Source of the DNA: Peptostreptococcaceae bacterium
GTDB taxonomy: Bacteria > Bacillota > Clostridia > Peptostreptococcales > BM714
Length of the DNA: 34,407 bases
Direction: 5' to 3'
NCBI GenBank assembly: GCA_016649995.1
Contig: JAENWJ010000014.1
Coordinates: forward strand, 1 to 34,407
Shown: one piece after another, positions 1 through 7,604 of the stretch
Layout: the number at the start of each line of letters is the position of its first letter
Position numbering within the stretch: position 1 is the first letter of the stretch
Notes under the pieces: generated by a model
What the model was told of the DNA's origin: nothing
Seen by the model: the letters and a program-made list of their open reading frames with translations, nothing else
Database searches by the model: none
Program-made: the position numbers and the translations under genes

Positions 1-57
1 AAAAAGACCCGCATTTGATGTTAGATTCTTAACTTTAAAATCAATTTTGTTAACCAT
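1..57 (-). CDS. Transposase, N-terminal fragment (IS1380-like), cut by window edge
   Basis: Nineteen codons are visible, starting with ATG at 57-55 and running off the left edge. The peptide begins MVNKIDFKVKNL and continues TSNAGLF. A 'LTSNAGL' element near the N-terminus, directly after a short beta-like stretch, is what I know from DDE transposases of the IS1380 family. A ribosome binding site (AGGGG) lies eight bases upstream of the start and a plausible promoter lies further up. The rest of the gene, the catalytic residues and the far end of the element are outside the window, so the family call is tentative. The near end of the element should lie between 58 and 271, but I cannot define its terminal inverted repeat. 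Confidence 0.5.
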   Translation of the reverse strand, partial: MVNKIDFKVKNLTSNAGLF

Positions 58-271
58 AATCAAGACCCCTTTTCACTACTTTTGTTACTATTATCTTACC
101 ACATCTGGAGTGTCAAAAGCAGGTAATTCAACATATTTTTGTGCTATTTACTTTCGCCTAATGGGTGAAAGTTGAATTTTGAAGAAACCCTTATGTATTA
201 TGGCTTTGAGGGTGTTTTTTAAATTGTTGACGTAGAATCTAGGTTTTATGCTTTTGCATTCCAAACTTTCA
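58..271. other. Intergenic region with small hairpin; probable IS end
   Basis: This stretch separates the edge transposase from the stop of the oadA-like gene. It holds the transposase promoter and a short inverted repeat around 151-171 (CTTTCGCC and GGTGAAAG around a TAAT loop, with one G-T pair). It should contain the boundary of the insertion sequence, but without the other end I cannot place it. No gene is seen. Confidence 0.3.
90..116 (-). promoter_or_regulatory. Candidate promoter of the edge transposase
   Basis: On the minus strand TTGACA (116-111) is followed after 15 bases by GATAAT (95-90), upstream of the transposase start at 57. The -35 is perfect and the -10 has one mismatch, but the spacing is short. 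Confidence 0.4.
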
Positions 272-1672
272 TCAAACTGGATAGACCCCTTCCCTCTGAT
301 CTCCGATTGTATCGTCCAATCCATACTTCAGGGCCCTGCGTTCCTTAAAATACTCCATAGCCACCTCCGGAAAAAGCGCATAGGAAAGAACATCCTCTCC
401 CTGCTCCATATAGGCTTTTATCTTATTCCTCGCTGCCTCGTATTGCGGAGGAATCAAATCGGCCGGGCGACAGGTAATGATTTCTTCATTTCCTATTATT
501 TTTCTTCTTATTTCCTCGCTTATTTCAACGGTCGGTTTTCCGTACATGCCTTTGACGTATGCCTTCACTTCTTTCGGTATCACCTTGTATCTTTCTCCCA
601 TAATTACATTGAACACGGCCTGGGTACCTACTATTTGACTCGTAGGTGTAACTAGCGGAGGATATCCGAGATCCTCCCTCACCCTGGGAATTTCCTTTAG
701 CACCTCATCAAACTTATTCATTGCGTTTTGCATCTTCAGCTGACTTACTAGATTCGACAGCATCCCTCCGGGCACCTGATAGACCAAGGCCTTTATATTT
801 ACCTCAAGAACCTTGGGGTCGAGAAGCCCCTCTTTCATGTACCTTTCCTTTATGGGATTGAAGTACTCGGCTATGCAGTTTAGCCTATCCATATTCAGCC
901 CCGTGTCATACTGCGTCCCTCTCAGAGTCGCCACCATAGATTCCGTGGGCGGTTGGCTAGTTCCCCTTGAAAAAGGTGAAATTGCCGTATCCACTATGTC
1001 GGCTCCAGCCTCGATTGCCTTTAGGTAGGTCATCGAAGCCAGCCCGCTTGTTTCGTGAGAATGAACCTGCAAAGGCAGATTTACCTCTTCTTTAATGGCT
1101 CTCACCAATTCATATGCGCAGTAGGGCGTCAACAGCCCCGCCATGTCCTTTATACATATTGAATCGGCTCCCATTTCAGCCATCTCCTTCGCCAATTCAA
1201 CATACATTGCCGTTGTGTGAACCGGGCTTACCGTATATGAAATGGCCGCCTGAGCATGTGCATTTTCTGCCTTAGCGGTCTCCATAGCCTTCCTCATATT
1301 CCTCGTATCGTTCAATGCGTCGAATATCCTTATTATATCTATGCCTCCGTAAACAGCTCTCTTTACAAACTCCTCCACAATGTCATCCGAGTAGTGCTTG
1401 TACCCCAGAATATTCTGTCCGCGTAGAAGCATCTGCAGCTTCGTATTCTTAACCATTCTCCTTATTTTATTCAAACGGTCCCACGGATCCTCCGAAAGGA
1501 AGCGCATGCTTGCGTCAAAGGTAGCCCCTCCCCACATTTCTATCGAGTGGTAGCCCGCTTCGTCCATTTTTTTCAGTATGGGTTCCATCTCATCCGTTCT
1601 CATTCTAGTAGCAATGAGCGATTGATGGGCATCTCTTAAAACAGTTTCCGTAATCCCAACAGCTTTCGCCAT
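272..1672 (-). CDS. oadA: Carboxyltransferase subunit, oxaloacetate decarboxylase alpha / pyruvate carboxylase B type, without biotin domain
   Basis: The 466-residue protein is a biotin-dependent carboxyltransferase that transfers CO2 between carboxybiotin and pyruvate/oxaloacetate. Visible hallmarks are RDAHQS (13-18), EMWGGATFD (45-53), the CIKDMAG segment with the carbamylated lysine K175, and the metal-binding HSH pair (H204, H206). The C-terminal conserved PYC/OADA region covers roughly 280-460. Oxaloacetate decarboxylase alpha chains are usually near 590 residues with a C-terminal biotinyl domain; here the protein stops before it, so a separate biotin carrier must exist elsewhere. AAGGAGG lies six bases before the ATG. 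The gene follows an RpiR-type regulator on the same strand with a 232-base gap containing a CAA repeat. Whether it works in a sodium-pumping decarboxylase, a transcarboxylase or a split pyruvate carboxylase cannot be decided here. Confidence 0.85.
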   Translation of the reverse strand: MAKAVGITETVLRDAHQSLIATRMRTDEMEPILKKMDEAGYHSIEMWGGATFDASMRFLSEDPWDRLNKIRRMVKNTKLQMLLRGQNILGYKHYSDDIVEEFVKRAVYGGIDIIRIFDALNDTRNMRKAMETAKAENAHAQAAISYTVSPVHTTAMYVELAKEMAEMGADSICIKDMAGLLTPYCAYELVRAIKEEVNLPLQVHSHETSGLASMTYLKAIEAGADIVDTAISPFSRGTSQPPTESMVATLRGTQYDTGLNMDRLNCIAEYFNPIKERYMKEGLLDPKVLEVNIKALVYQVPGGMLSNLVSQLKMQNAMNKFDEVLKEIPRVREDLGYPPLVTPTSQIVGTQAVFNVIMGERYKVIPKEVKAYVKGMYGKPTVEISEEIRRKIIGNEEIITCRPADLIPPQYEAARNKIKAYMEQGEDVLSYALFPEVAMEYFKERRALKYGLDDTIGDQREGVYPV

Positions 1673-1698
1673 GGCAGCCTCCTTGAAATCCCGATCTC

Positions 1699-1747
1699 GT
1701 TGTCATTGTTGTTGTTGTTGTTATTGTTGTTGTTGTTGTCGTTGTTA
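1699..1747 (-). repeat. CAA trinucleotide microsatellite in the oadA leader
   Basis: Read on the minus strand, the leader of the carboxyltransferase gene contains about 15 near-perfect CAA units (TTG on the plus strand), interrupted by ATA/TGA-like variants. It lies between the candidate promoter (1752-1780) and the ribosome binding site, so it would be transcribed as an unstructured leader. Confidence 0.85.
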
Positions 1748-1780
1748 CTACATTGTATTTCATTGTTGTAGTATTTACAA
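1746..1780 (-). promoter_or_regulatory. Candidate oadA promoter with overlapping inverted repeat
   Basis: On the minus strand TTGTAA (1780-1775), 17 bases, then TACAAT (1757-1752) form a plausible promoter. A 7-bp inverted repeat, TACTACA (1746-1752) and TGTAGTA (1767-1773), covers its -10 and spacer, which is where a repressor would bind. The RpiR-type regulator encoded immediately upstream is the obvious candidate; that is inference. Confidence 0.4.
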
Positions 1781-1904
1781 TATCAAGGGCAAACTATATA
1801 TGTTTTTTTCTCTGAACACTTTCAAACGCAACAAAAGACGGCACCATCCCGCGGCCCGCCTTTATCTGTATGTTTTGTATTAATAGCTTTGATTTGCTCC
1901 CTAA

Positions 1905-2771
1905 TTATAAATACATGTCGAACATTTCAAACCCTTCTATTGTTTCCTTAAGATTCCTGTATACAAATTCCTTGTTCTTTTCTAGGAGCTTTATCAGGAG
2001 TATGTTGCACAGCTCCAGCGTAACAATATGTGAATTAAAAAAGCCTGTATTGTCAGTTTCAACTACGAATGCAATGTCGCTTTTTATTCCTATAGGAGAA
2101 AGCTCTCTGTCTGTGATTGAAATCACTGCCGCACCCTTTTCTGACGCAAACCGCACGGCATTAAGAGTAGTCTTTGAATACCTTGGAAAACTTCCTGCAA
2201 TCAAGAGGTCTCCCTCATGTACTGCTCCCAGCTTCTCTATGTTTTCGAGGCCTCCCTCGGTTATTGAAACAACCTTGAAGCCCATCCGCCTCATATGCAT
2301 AAGCAAAAAGTCCATAGCCAGCGCACCGTCGTGCAATCCAATAAAATATATCGTATCCGAGGCATATATAAGCTCCACAGTCTTTTCTATCTTTTCGATG
2401 CTTATTTCAAGAATAAATGACTTAAGATTATTCAAATCCCGCTCAGCAACCTGAAGTCCCATGTCTCCTGAATCCTTAAGGTCCGAAAGGCTTTTAAGAA
2501 CACGCTCATCAGGGGTGGCTATTTGCCTTGTTTCCACTATTATTGCGTTCTTCAAGTCGCTGTACCCTTCATACCCTATGGATCTAGCGAACCTGATTAT
2601 TGTAGCATCTGAAAACCCGACCCTTTCACCCAATTCGATCGCAGAAAGGAAAGGAACCTCCTCGATATGGTCTATCATATATTTTCCTATGGCCATCTGG
2701 CTCCCTGTTAGGCTTTCATAGTTTTCTTTCAGTCTCTCGAGCACGTCCTTTTCCCTTTTTGTTTTTTTCAT
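1905..2771 (-). CDS. RpiR/MurR-family transcriptional regulator (HTH + SIS)
   Basis: This 288-residue protein has the RpiR layout: an N-terminal helix-turn-helix with 'FSDATIIRFARSIGYEG' as the recognition region, then a sugar isomerase (SIS) domain with 'TIYFIGLHDGALAMDF' and 'LIAGSFPRYSKTT'. SIS domains in this family bind phosphosugars or related effectors and control the binding of DNA. An in-frame ATG 11 codons upstream (2804) lies inside deoD; I prefer the ATG at 2771 because a strong G-rich ribosome binding site (AAGGGGGGG) sits just before it and the gene then starts 16 bases after the deoD stop. It is probably cotranscribed with deoD and may control deoD, the following carboxyltransferase gene, or both. 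Confidence 0.85.
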   Translation of the reverse strand: MKKTKREKDVLERLKENYESLTGSQMAIGKYMIDHIEEVPFLSAIELGERVGFSDATIIRFARSIGYEGYSDLKNAIIVETRQIATPDERVLKSLSDLKDSGDMGLQVAERDLNNLKSFILEISIEKIEKTVELIYASDTIYFIGLHDGALAMDFLLMHMRRMGFKVVSITEGGLENIEKLGAVHEGDLLIAGSFPRYSKTTLNAVRFASEKGAAVISITDRELSPIGIKSDIAFVVETDNTGFFNSHIVTLELCNILLIKLLEKNKEFVYRNLKETIEGFEMFDMYL

Positions 2772-2787
2772 CCTAGCCCCCCCTTGT

Positions 2788-3492
2788 TTATTCGAATATG
2801 CCAAGCGCTATCTCAATCATGTCCCTAAAGGTTTTCTCTCTCTCCTCAGCGGTTGTAGACTCACCCGTAACTATACTGTCACTCACTGTCAGAATTGCAA
2901 GCGCCTTTGTTCCACGCCTCGCAGCTATAGTATAAAGCGCAGCAGCCTCCATTTCCACTCCCAAAACGCCGAACGCAGCCCATGTCTTCCACTCATCCGG
3001 ATTTTCTTTGTAGAAAAGGTCTGTGCTGAGTATATTTCCAACATTTACTTTTATCCCATTTCTTCTCGCCGATTCGACGGCCTTTTCAAGCAACCCGTAG
3101 TCAGCGCAGGAGGCATAGTTCATTCCTCCAAACCAGCGATCAGTCATGCTTGAATCAGACGATGCGGCCTGAGCGACAATAACATCCCTGACTTTTATAT
3201 TTTCTTGGTAGGATCCGCAGGACCCCACCCTTATTAAATTCTTCACACCATATTCATTTATCAACTCTGTGACGTAGATTGAAAGCGACGGCATTCCCAT
3301 GCCGGTTCCCTGTACCGATATCCTTTTCCCCTTATAGGTTCCGGTGTATCCGTACATGCCCCTTACCTTGTTATAGCAAAAGGCATCCTCAAAAAAATTT
3401 TCGGCTATGAATTTTGCTCTCAACGGATCTCCTGGCAAAAGTACTGTATCAGCTATATCCCCTTTTTTAGCTTCTATATGCACGCTCATCAA
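2788..3492 (-). CDS. deoD: Purine nucleoside phosphorylase, DeoD type
   Basis: Cytosolic phosphorolysis of purine (deoxy)nucleosides to the free base and (deoxy)ribose-1-phosphate. The 234-residue length is typical of hexameric DeoD enzymes. Phosphate-site residues are in GDPLRAK (21-27) and RVGSCGS (88-94); the nucleoside-site segment GVEMEAA is at 178-184 and the catalytic Asp of SDS is D205. AAAGGAGG precedes two adjacent ATG codons; either could be used. The gene has its own extended -10 promoter after nqrF and is followed 16 bases later by the RpiR-type regulator, so pentose phosphate produced here may be sensed by that regulator's SIS domain (inference). Confidence 0.93.
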   Translation of the reverse strand: MMSVHIEAKKGDIADTVLLPGDPLRAKFIAENFFEDAFCYNKVRGMYGYTGTYKGKRISVQGTGMGMPSLSIYVTELINEYGVKNLIRVGSCGSYQENIKVRDVIVAQAASSDSSMTDRWFGGMNYASCADYGLLEKAVESARRNGIKVNVGNILSTDLFYKENPDEWKTWAAFGVLGVEMEAAALYTIAARRGTKALAILTVSDSIVTGESTTAEEREKTFRDMIEIALGIFE

Positions 3493-3520
3493 TTTCCTCC
3501 TTTAAAAGATTCCTATTGAC

Positions 3521-3529
3521 ATTATATCA
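3521..3529 (-). promoter_or_regulatory. deoD promoter, extended -10
   Basis: The minus strand reads TGATATAAT, a perfect TATAAT with the TGn extension, about 30 bases upstream of the deoD start. Just upstream is a short inverted repeat (GTTCG/CGAAC, about 3532-3550) that may be an operator. This suggests deoD is not only transcribed by readthrough from nqr. Confidence 0.6.
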
Positions 3530-3559
3530 CAGTTCGAATGCCCTACGAACCTGACCTCT

Positions 3560-4657
3560 CTAGAACTTGTCGTAATAGATACGCTCCTCGTCCATGCCCT
3601 TTTCAATTAGCAACTTGACTATTGCGTCAATCATAACGGGACTCCCGCAAAGATATGCCTCCTTATTTTCAATATGTTCAAGATGTTTTAGAAGAGGCTC
3701 CGTCACTCTTCCCCGCTCACCCTCCCAATCGTCCTCCGGACCGATTCTGGAAAGAGCCGGAACGAATTCAAAATCGAATAAACTCTCCTCAAGATTCTGC
3801 ATCTTGTCCATGAAAAACAAGTCGTCCCTATTCTTTGCACCGAAAAAGAATAAGCATCTTCTTTCTATCCCGGAGCTTTTCATGGCTCTTAGAATGGAAA
3901 GTATTGGCGCCATGCCCGTCCCTGCTGCCACCATTATCATTTCCCTGTCATTGTCCTTGTAAAAGAAATTTCCAAAAGGCCCGTTGAAGCTAACGCTGTC
4001 TCCTTCCTTTAGGTACTTGTGGACGTAGGTCGTACATACTCCTCCCTCCACATAGCCTATTATGAGCTCTATGAAATTTTTGTCAGTAGGGCAGGAGGCT
4101 ATTGAGTATGCCCTCTGAACCGACTCGTCACTCTCTGCATAAGGAGGAGCCACAAGCTGAACATACTGCCCCGGCTTGAAATCAATTTCTCCTCCCTCAA
4201 GGATATCGAGTACAAGATGCTTGATTTTAGGAGTTATATCTTCGATTTTTCTGACAACAGCCTTGTATTCTCTTACGTTGAATAGATCCTCCGGAATTTC
4301 AATCTTTATAGGTTCCTTTACCTTTATCTGGCAAGCAAGACGCACACCCGCATCTATTTCCTCGACTGAAATGAGGCCCTCCTCCATAGGAAGTATTGCG
4401 CCCCCGCCTTCAATTACCTTTAGCTTGCAATACCCACAGGTCCCTTTGCCTCCGCACGCCGATGGAATAAATATCTTTTCGGAGGACAATGCCGACAAAA
4501 GGGTATCCCCTCCGCGTACCTCAAGCTTCTTCTTTCCGTTTATTGTAATGTCAACCATTCCATAATCACCGACGGTCCTCTTGGCAAGTGTAAGAAGAAA
4601 AGCAAGGAATCCCGTTATTCCGGACATTATGGCAATCGTAGATACAATGTCGTTCAT
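3560..4657 (-). CDS. nqrF: NQR-type complex subunit F (2Fe-2S, FAD, NADH oxidoreductase)
   Basis: NADH-oxidising entry subunit of a sodium-translocating complex. The 365-residue protein has one N-terminal membrane helix (about 5-25), a plant-ferredoxin-like 2Fe-2S domain with C68, C74, C77 and C109, and a ferredoxin-reductase module with the FAD motif RAYSIAS (182-188), the NAD-binding GTGMAP (246-251), LCGSP (336-340) and the terminal aromatic YYDKF. This architecture is that of NqrF, not of RnfB or RnfC. It is the last gene of the nqrBCDEF run, 13 bases after nqrE. NqrF of proteobacteria is about 40 residues longer. The electron acceptor is unclear because nqrA is absent nearby. Confidence 0.9.
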   Translation of the reverse strand: MNDIVSTIAIMSGITGFLAFLLTLAKRTVGDYGMVDITINGKKKLEVRGGDTLLSALSSEKIFIPSACGGKGTCGYCKLKVIEGGGAILPMEEGLISVEEIDAGVRLACQIKVKEPIKIEIPEDLFNVREYKAVVRKIEDITPKIKHLVLDILEGGEIDFKPGQYVQLVAPPYAESDESVQRAYSIASCPTDKNFIELIIGYVEGGVCTTYVHKYLKEGDSVSFNGPFGNFFYKDNDREMIMVAAGTGMAPILSILRAMKSSGIERRCLFFFGAKNRDDLFFMDKMQNLEESLFDFEFVPALSRIGPEDDWEGERGRVTEPLLKHLEHIENKEAYLCGSPVMIDAIVKLLIEKGMDEERIYYDKF

Positions 4658-4670
4658 AGAATCCCCTCCC

Positions 4671-5261
4671 TCAAGATATCTGCACCATACCCGAAAAACC
4701 CATGAACCCGAGAGCCATGAGCCCGGTTATTATTAATGTTATTCCGCCCCCCCTAAGACCCTTGGGGACACGGCTTTCGTTCAGACGTTTCTTTAAACCT
4801 GCCAATGCGACAATCGCCATTGTCCACCCAACACCGGAACCGAATCCGAATGCAAGGGACTGGATGAAACTGTATCTGCGTATCACCATGAAAAGCGAAA
4901 CACCCAAAATAGCGCAGTTTACCGTTATCAGAGGAAGGAAAATTCCCAGCGCATGATGCAAGACCGGCAAATGCCTTTCCACAATCATCTCAACCAATTG
5001 AACAAAGGCCGCTATGCTTATTATGAATACTATGTATCTTAGATACTCAAGATTCATCGGTATGAGCACATACTTGTATAGGAAATAATTTATTACGGTA
5101 GTGAATGTAAGCACAAATGTTACCGCCTGTCCCAATCCCAGGGATGTCTTTATATCCTTGGAGACAGCTATGAAGGAGCACATTCCAAGAAAATTTGCTA
5201 AGATCATGTTGCTTGTAAAGATTGATGCCGTAAACAAAACAAAAGGATTAAGTTCAGTCAT
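4671..5261 (-). CDS. nqrE: NQR-type complex membrane subunit E
   Basis: A 196-residue integral membrane protein with six predicted helices. The two cysteines that bind the membrane iron-sulfur cluster shared with NqrD are visible in LGMCSF (C28) and ITVNCAILG (C115). The segments [14 protein letters not shown] and [16 protein letters not shown] resemble NqrE more than RnfA. The start overlaps the end of nqrD by four bases (ATGA type), indicating translational coupling. Confidence 0.9.
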   Translation of the reverse strand: MTELNPFVLFTASIFTSNMILANFLGMCSFIAVSKDIKTSLGLGQAVTFVLTFTTVINYFLYKYVLIPMNLEYLRYIVFIISIAAFVQLVEMIVERHLPVLHHALGIFLPLITVNCAILGVSLFMVIRRYSFIQSLAFGFGSGVGWTMAIVALAGLKKRLNESRVPKGLRGGGITLIITGLMALGFMGFSGMVQIS

Positions 5262-5893
5262 CGCGCTTTCGCCTCCTCAGCACTTTCGGAAATCTCCCGC
5301 CTGTCCCTCAATGTATTGACCCCCCAAACAACCAGCGCAAGCATGAAGAAGGCTCCCGGCGGCATTATCATTATGACCCAGTTAGTCCATCCGGACCCCA
5401 TCACAGGTATCCCGAAAAGTGTTCCAAACCCAAGAAGCTCTCTTGCGAAAGCCACTATAAGCAACACCGCAGTGTAACCTATTCCATTGAAAATTCCGTC
5501 AAGAAATGATATCACCGGCCTGTTCTTCTGGGCAAACACCTCGCACCTACCCATTATGATGCAATTGGTTATGATAAGCCCCACATATGGACCAAGGGCC
5601 TTGCTTACTGTCGGCAAGTAGGCCTTAAGATAGATGTCCACTATTATTACAAAAGCGGAAATTATTAAAACTTGAACCATCATGCGTATATGCTTTGGAG
5701 TGTATCTCCTTAAAAGTGATACAGTCAGCTCGGAAAAAGCCGTCACAAATATCAACCCAACACCCATGACAAAAGCATTGCTCATCCTATTTGTTACAGC
5801 CAGTGCGGAACAGATTCCCAAAACCTGTACCACCACAGGGTTTTCCTTCCATATTCCCATTATGAAAACATCCCTTGCCTTAAGCTTGGCCAT
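5258..5893 (-). CDS. nqrD: NQR-type complex membrane subunit D
   Basis: A 211-residue membrane protein of the NqrD/RnfE family. The N-terminal [20 protein letters not shown] contains cluster cysteine C28, and [13 protein letters not shown] carries the second one (C111) plus an extra C117 as in RnfE-type sequences. It pairs with NqrE around the buried 2Fe-2S site on the electron path across the membrane. It starts one base after nqrC and overlaps nqrE by four bases. The sequence sits between the NqrD and RnfE subfamilies; neighbouring NqrF decides the call. Confidence 0.88.
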   Translation of the reverse strand: MAKLKARDVFIMGIWKENPVVVQVLGICSALAVTNRMSNAFVMGVGLIFVTAFSELTVSLLRRYTPKHIRMMVQVLIISAFVIIVDIYLKAYLPTVSKALGPYVGLIITNCIIMGRCEVFAQKNRPVISFLDGIFNGIGYTAVLLIVAFARELLGFGTLFGIPVMGSGWTNWVIMIMPPGAFFMLALVVWGVNTLRDRREISESAEEAKAR

Positions 5894-5894
5894 T

Positions 5895-6506
5895 TTACTC
5901 GCCTCCCTTCAATTCATCAATCTTATCTCTTAAAAATGGATTAAGTATTTTAAGCACGGCTTTTGAAGTAGCTGTTGCCCCTGAAATAGCGTCAACATTG
6001 CCTCCCGGCTCCGGTCTGTATACAAGTGGACCGCCTTCCGCAACGTCCAGCGCGACTCCTCTGAATTGCTCCCTGAACCACAACTCGTCAATGCGCCCCC
6101 CCAAGCCTGGGGTTTCGCTATGCGTGGTAAAGGTCAAGCCCTCCAAGGTTTTCATGTCTCCGGAAATCGAAATGAAGCCCTCCATCTCGCCCCAAAGTCC
6201 GCTTCCGCTAAAGAATAACGCCACATCACCTGTTTTTTGGGCAACATACCCGTAATCCTCTTCTATAACCTGCTCGTCATATGCAGCCAAAATACCGTCA
6301 AACGAAGAGTCATTCTCTATCCCGAGGACATACAATATGCTTTCCCTCTCTTTAATTTCGCCGGCTCTCTTGATTGTTTCCCTTGTAGAGTCATTTAGAT
6401 ATGCCAAGACCGATATGAAAACCACTGTCACAACCACCATGAAAATCACTGGATAGTAATATGTTTCCTGCAATGGCCTTTTTGCTTTATCCCTTCCTTC
6501 CGTCAT
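5895..6506 (-). CDS. nqrC: NQR-type complex FMN-binding subunit C
   Basis: A 203-residue subunit with one N-terminal membrane helix (about 18-37) and an extracytoplasmic FMN-binding domain. FMN is carried covalently on the Thr of SGATATS (175-181, T178), preceded by the usual HSETPGLGGRI block (129-139). ApbE-type flavin transferase would install the cofactor; no apbE gene lies in this window. The length is shorter than proteobacterial NqrC (about 255) and close to RnfG. Its ATG overlaps the nqrB stop by four bases. Confidence 0.88.
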   Translation of the reverse strand: MTEGRDKAKRPLQETYYYPVIFMVVVTVVFISVLAYLNDSTRETIKRAGEIKERESILYVLGIENDSSFDGILAAYDEQVIEEDYGYVAQKTGDVALFFSGSGLWGEMEGFISISGDMKTLEGLTFTTHSETPGLGGRIDELWFREQFRGVALDVAEGGPLVYRPEPGGNVDAISGATATSKAVLKILNPFLRDKIDELKGGE

Positions 6507-7465
6507 GAGGCTATCACCTTCTCTGCTCTTTTTTCAAAATAACGCACCCCTTCATCTATAAGGGGACCGAACGTGTTTCCAATAAGTATCGCAAAGGTTG
6601 TTCCCTCTGAAAAAAGGCCGTATCCCCTGATTATTACCACAATCGATCCTATCAGGAATCCGTATATAAGCTTGCCCTTTGGTGTTTTGGGCGCCGAAAT
6701 CGGTTCAGTTATTATAAACACCATTGTAAAAAGAAACGAACCCGAAAGCACCCCATATAATGGATTTGCTACAATTTCAGGTTGCATCAGACTTAGAACA
6801 GACGACAGCGCAACAAATCCGCCCGCCATTCCTGCCATCAGTCTCCAGTCAGCCACCCTTGTCTTAAGAAGATATACCGCCCCAATCAGAATAAGGATTG
6901 CGCTTGTTTCACCCATGGAACCTGCAATATTTCCTAATATAAGCTTAGAATGCGGAAGCATTTCCCCCGCATTCTTGAAGAGAGCAAGCGGCGTAGCTGT
7001 TGAAACCCCTTGAATATTCGCTCCCAAGTATGACGAAAAACCGCCAAAACTGCCCTGCGCCACTCCGGTCCACTCTGCGTTTAATGGCTTTGAGAAGGAT
7101 ATGTATACAAATGCGCGCCCTGCTATTGCAGGGTTAAAAAGATTTGTTCCGAAGCCCCCGAATACCATTTTCCCGAAAGCTATCCCAAACGAAATCCCTA
7201 CTGCCGCAATCCAAAACGGCGTTTTGGGTGGAAGAGAAAGAGCAAATATAAGCCCGGTCACCAGCGCGGCCTCGGATATCTTCCCTCCCTTATTGCGAAC
7301 GAAAAACCATTCGACAAGGCAGGCAAATAAAACGGAAATACCTATAAGAAGCAAACTCCTTAAGCCAAAAAACCAAACCGCCCCTATTGCAGCCGGCGAA
7401 AGCGCAAAAATAACCCTTTCCATCATCTTCTGCTTCATGAAATGCTTTCTGTATAGATCCGTCAT
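6503..7465 (-). CDS. nqrB: NQR-type complex membrane subunit B (FMN, putative sodium path)
   Basis: A 320-residue membrane protein with about ten helices. The segments SLPPKTPFWIAAVGI and NPAIAGRAFVYI match NqrB rather than RnfD. The covalent FMN threonine is expected in QGVSTATPL, a variant of the usual (S/T)GAT motif. Proteobacterial NqrB is about 410 residues with a longer N-terminal part; here it is short, like RnfD. A TTG and an ATG lie slightly upstream, but GGAGGG at 7476-7471 places the start at the ATG 7465. It is the first gene of the run: directly upstream lies a divergent HAD gene, so no nqrA precedes it. Confidence 0.88.
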   Translation of the reverse strand: MTDLYRKHFMKQKMMERVIFALSPAAIGAVWFFGLRSLLLIGISVLFACLVEWFFVRNKGGKISEAALVTGLIFALSLPPKTPFWIAAVGISFGIAFGKMVFGGFGTNLFNPAIAGRAFVYISFSKPLNAEWTGVAQGSFGGFSSYLGANIQGVSTATPLALFKNAGEMLPHSKLILGNIAGSMGETSAILILIGAVYLLKTRVADWRLMAGMAGGFVALSSVLSLMQPEIVANPLYGVLSGSFLFTMVFIITEPISAPKTPKGKLIYGFLIGSIVVIIRGYGLFSEGTTFAILIGNTFGPLIDEGVRYFEKRAEKVIAS

Positions 7466-7488
7466 CTTTTCCCTCCGCATCAAATAAT

Positions 7489-7517
7489 ATTATCGAACTT
7501 TTCTAATTGATACCCAA
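7489..7517 (-). promoter_or_regulatory. Candidate nqr operon promoter
   Basis: On the minus strand TTGGGT (7517-7512), 17 bases, then GATAAT (7494-7489), giving a very short leader before nqrB. The -35 overlaps a CCAATTGG palindrome. It is the best of several weak candidates in the divergent gap. Confidence 0.3.
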
Positions 7518-7568
7518 TTGGTTTTCACGCTTAACAATCCTTTTCTTTTGTAAACATCCGCTTTCATG

Positions 7569-7574
7569 TATAAT
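7569..7574 (+). promoter_or_regulatory. -10 element of the HAD phosphatase gene
   Basis: A perfect TATAAT lies 30 bases before the start codon. A weak TTGTAA at 7548-7553 could be the -35. AAAGGAGG follows, well placed for the ATG at 7605. Confidence 0.5.
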
Positions 7575-7604
7575 ATTCTTGATGCACAAAGGAGGCCTGA
7601 TTAA

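Noticed and set aside
1801-1880. Terminator of the RpiR gene
   Set aside because: A GC-rich stretch (GGCGGGCCGCGGGATGG on the minus strand) looked promising, but it does not fold into a clean stem with a T-tract.
1671-1883. Cysteine-rich 70-codon plus-strand ORF
   Set aside because: Its cysteine run is the TTG/TGT reading of the CAA microsatellite on the opposite strand; there is no ribosome binding site and no family resemblance.
3560-7465. Rnf complex
   Set aside because: The last gene has a 2Fe-2S ferredoxin plus FAD/NAD reductase layout (NqrF), and there is neither RnfB nor RnfC. NqrB and NqrE blocks also match Nqr better.
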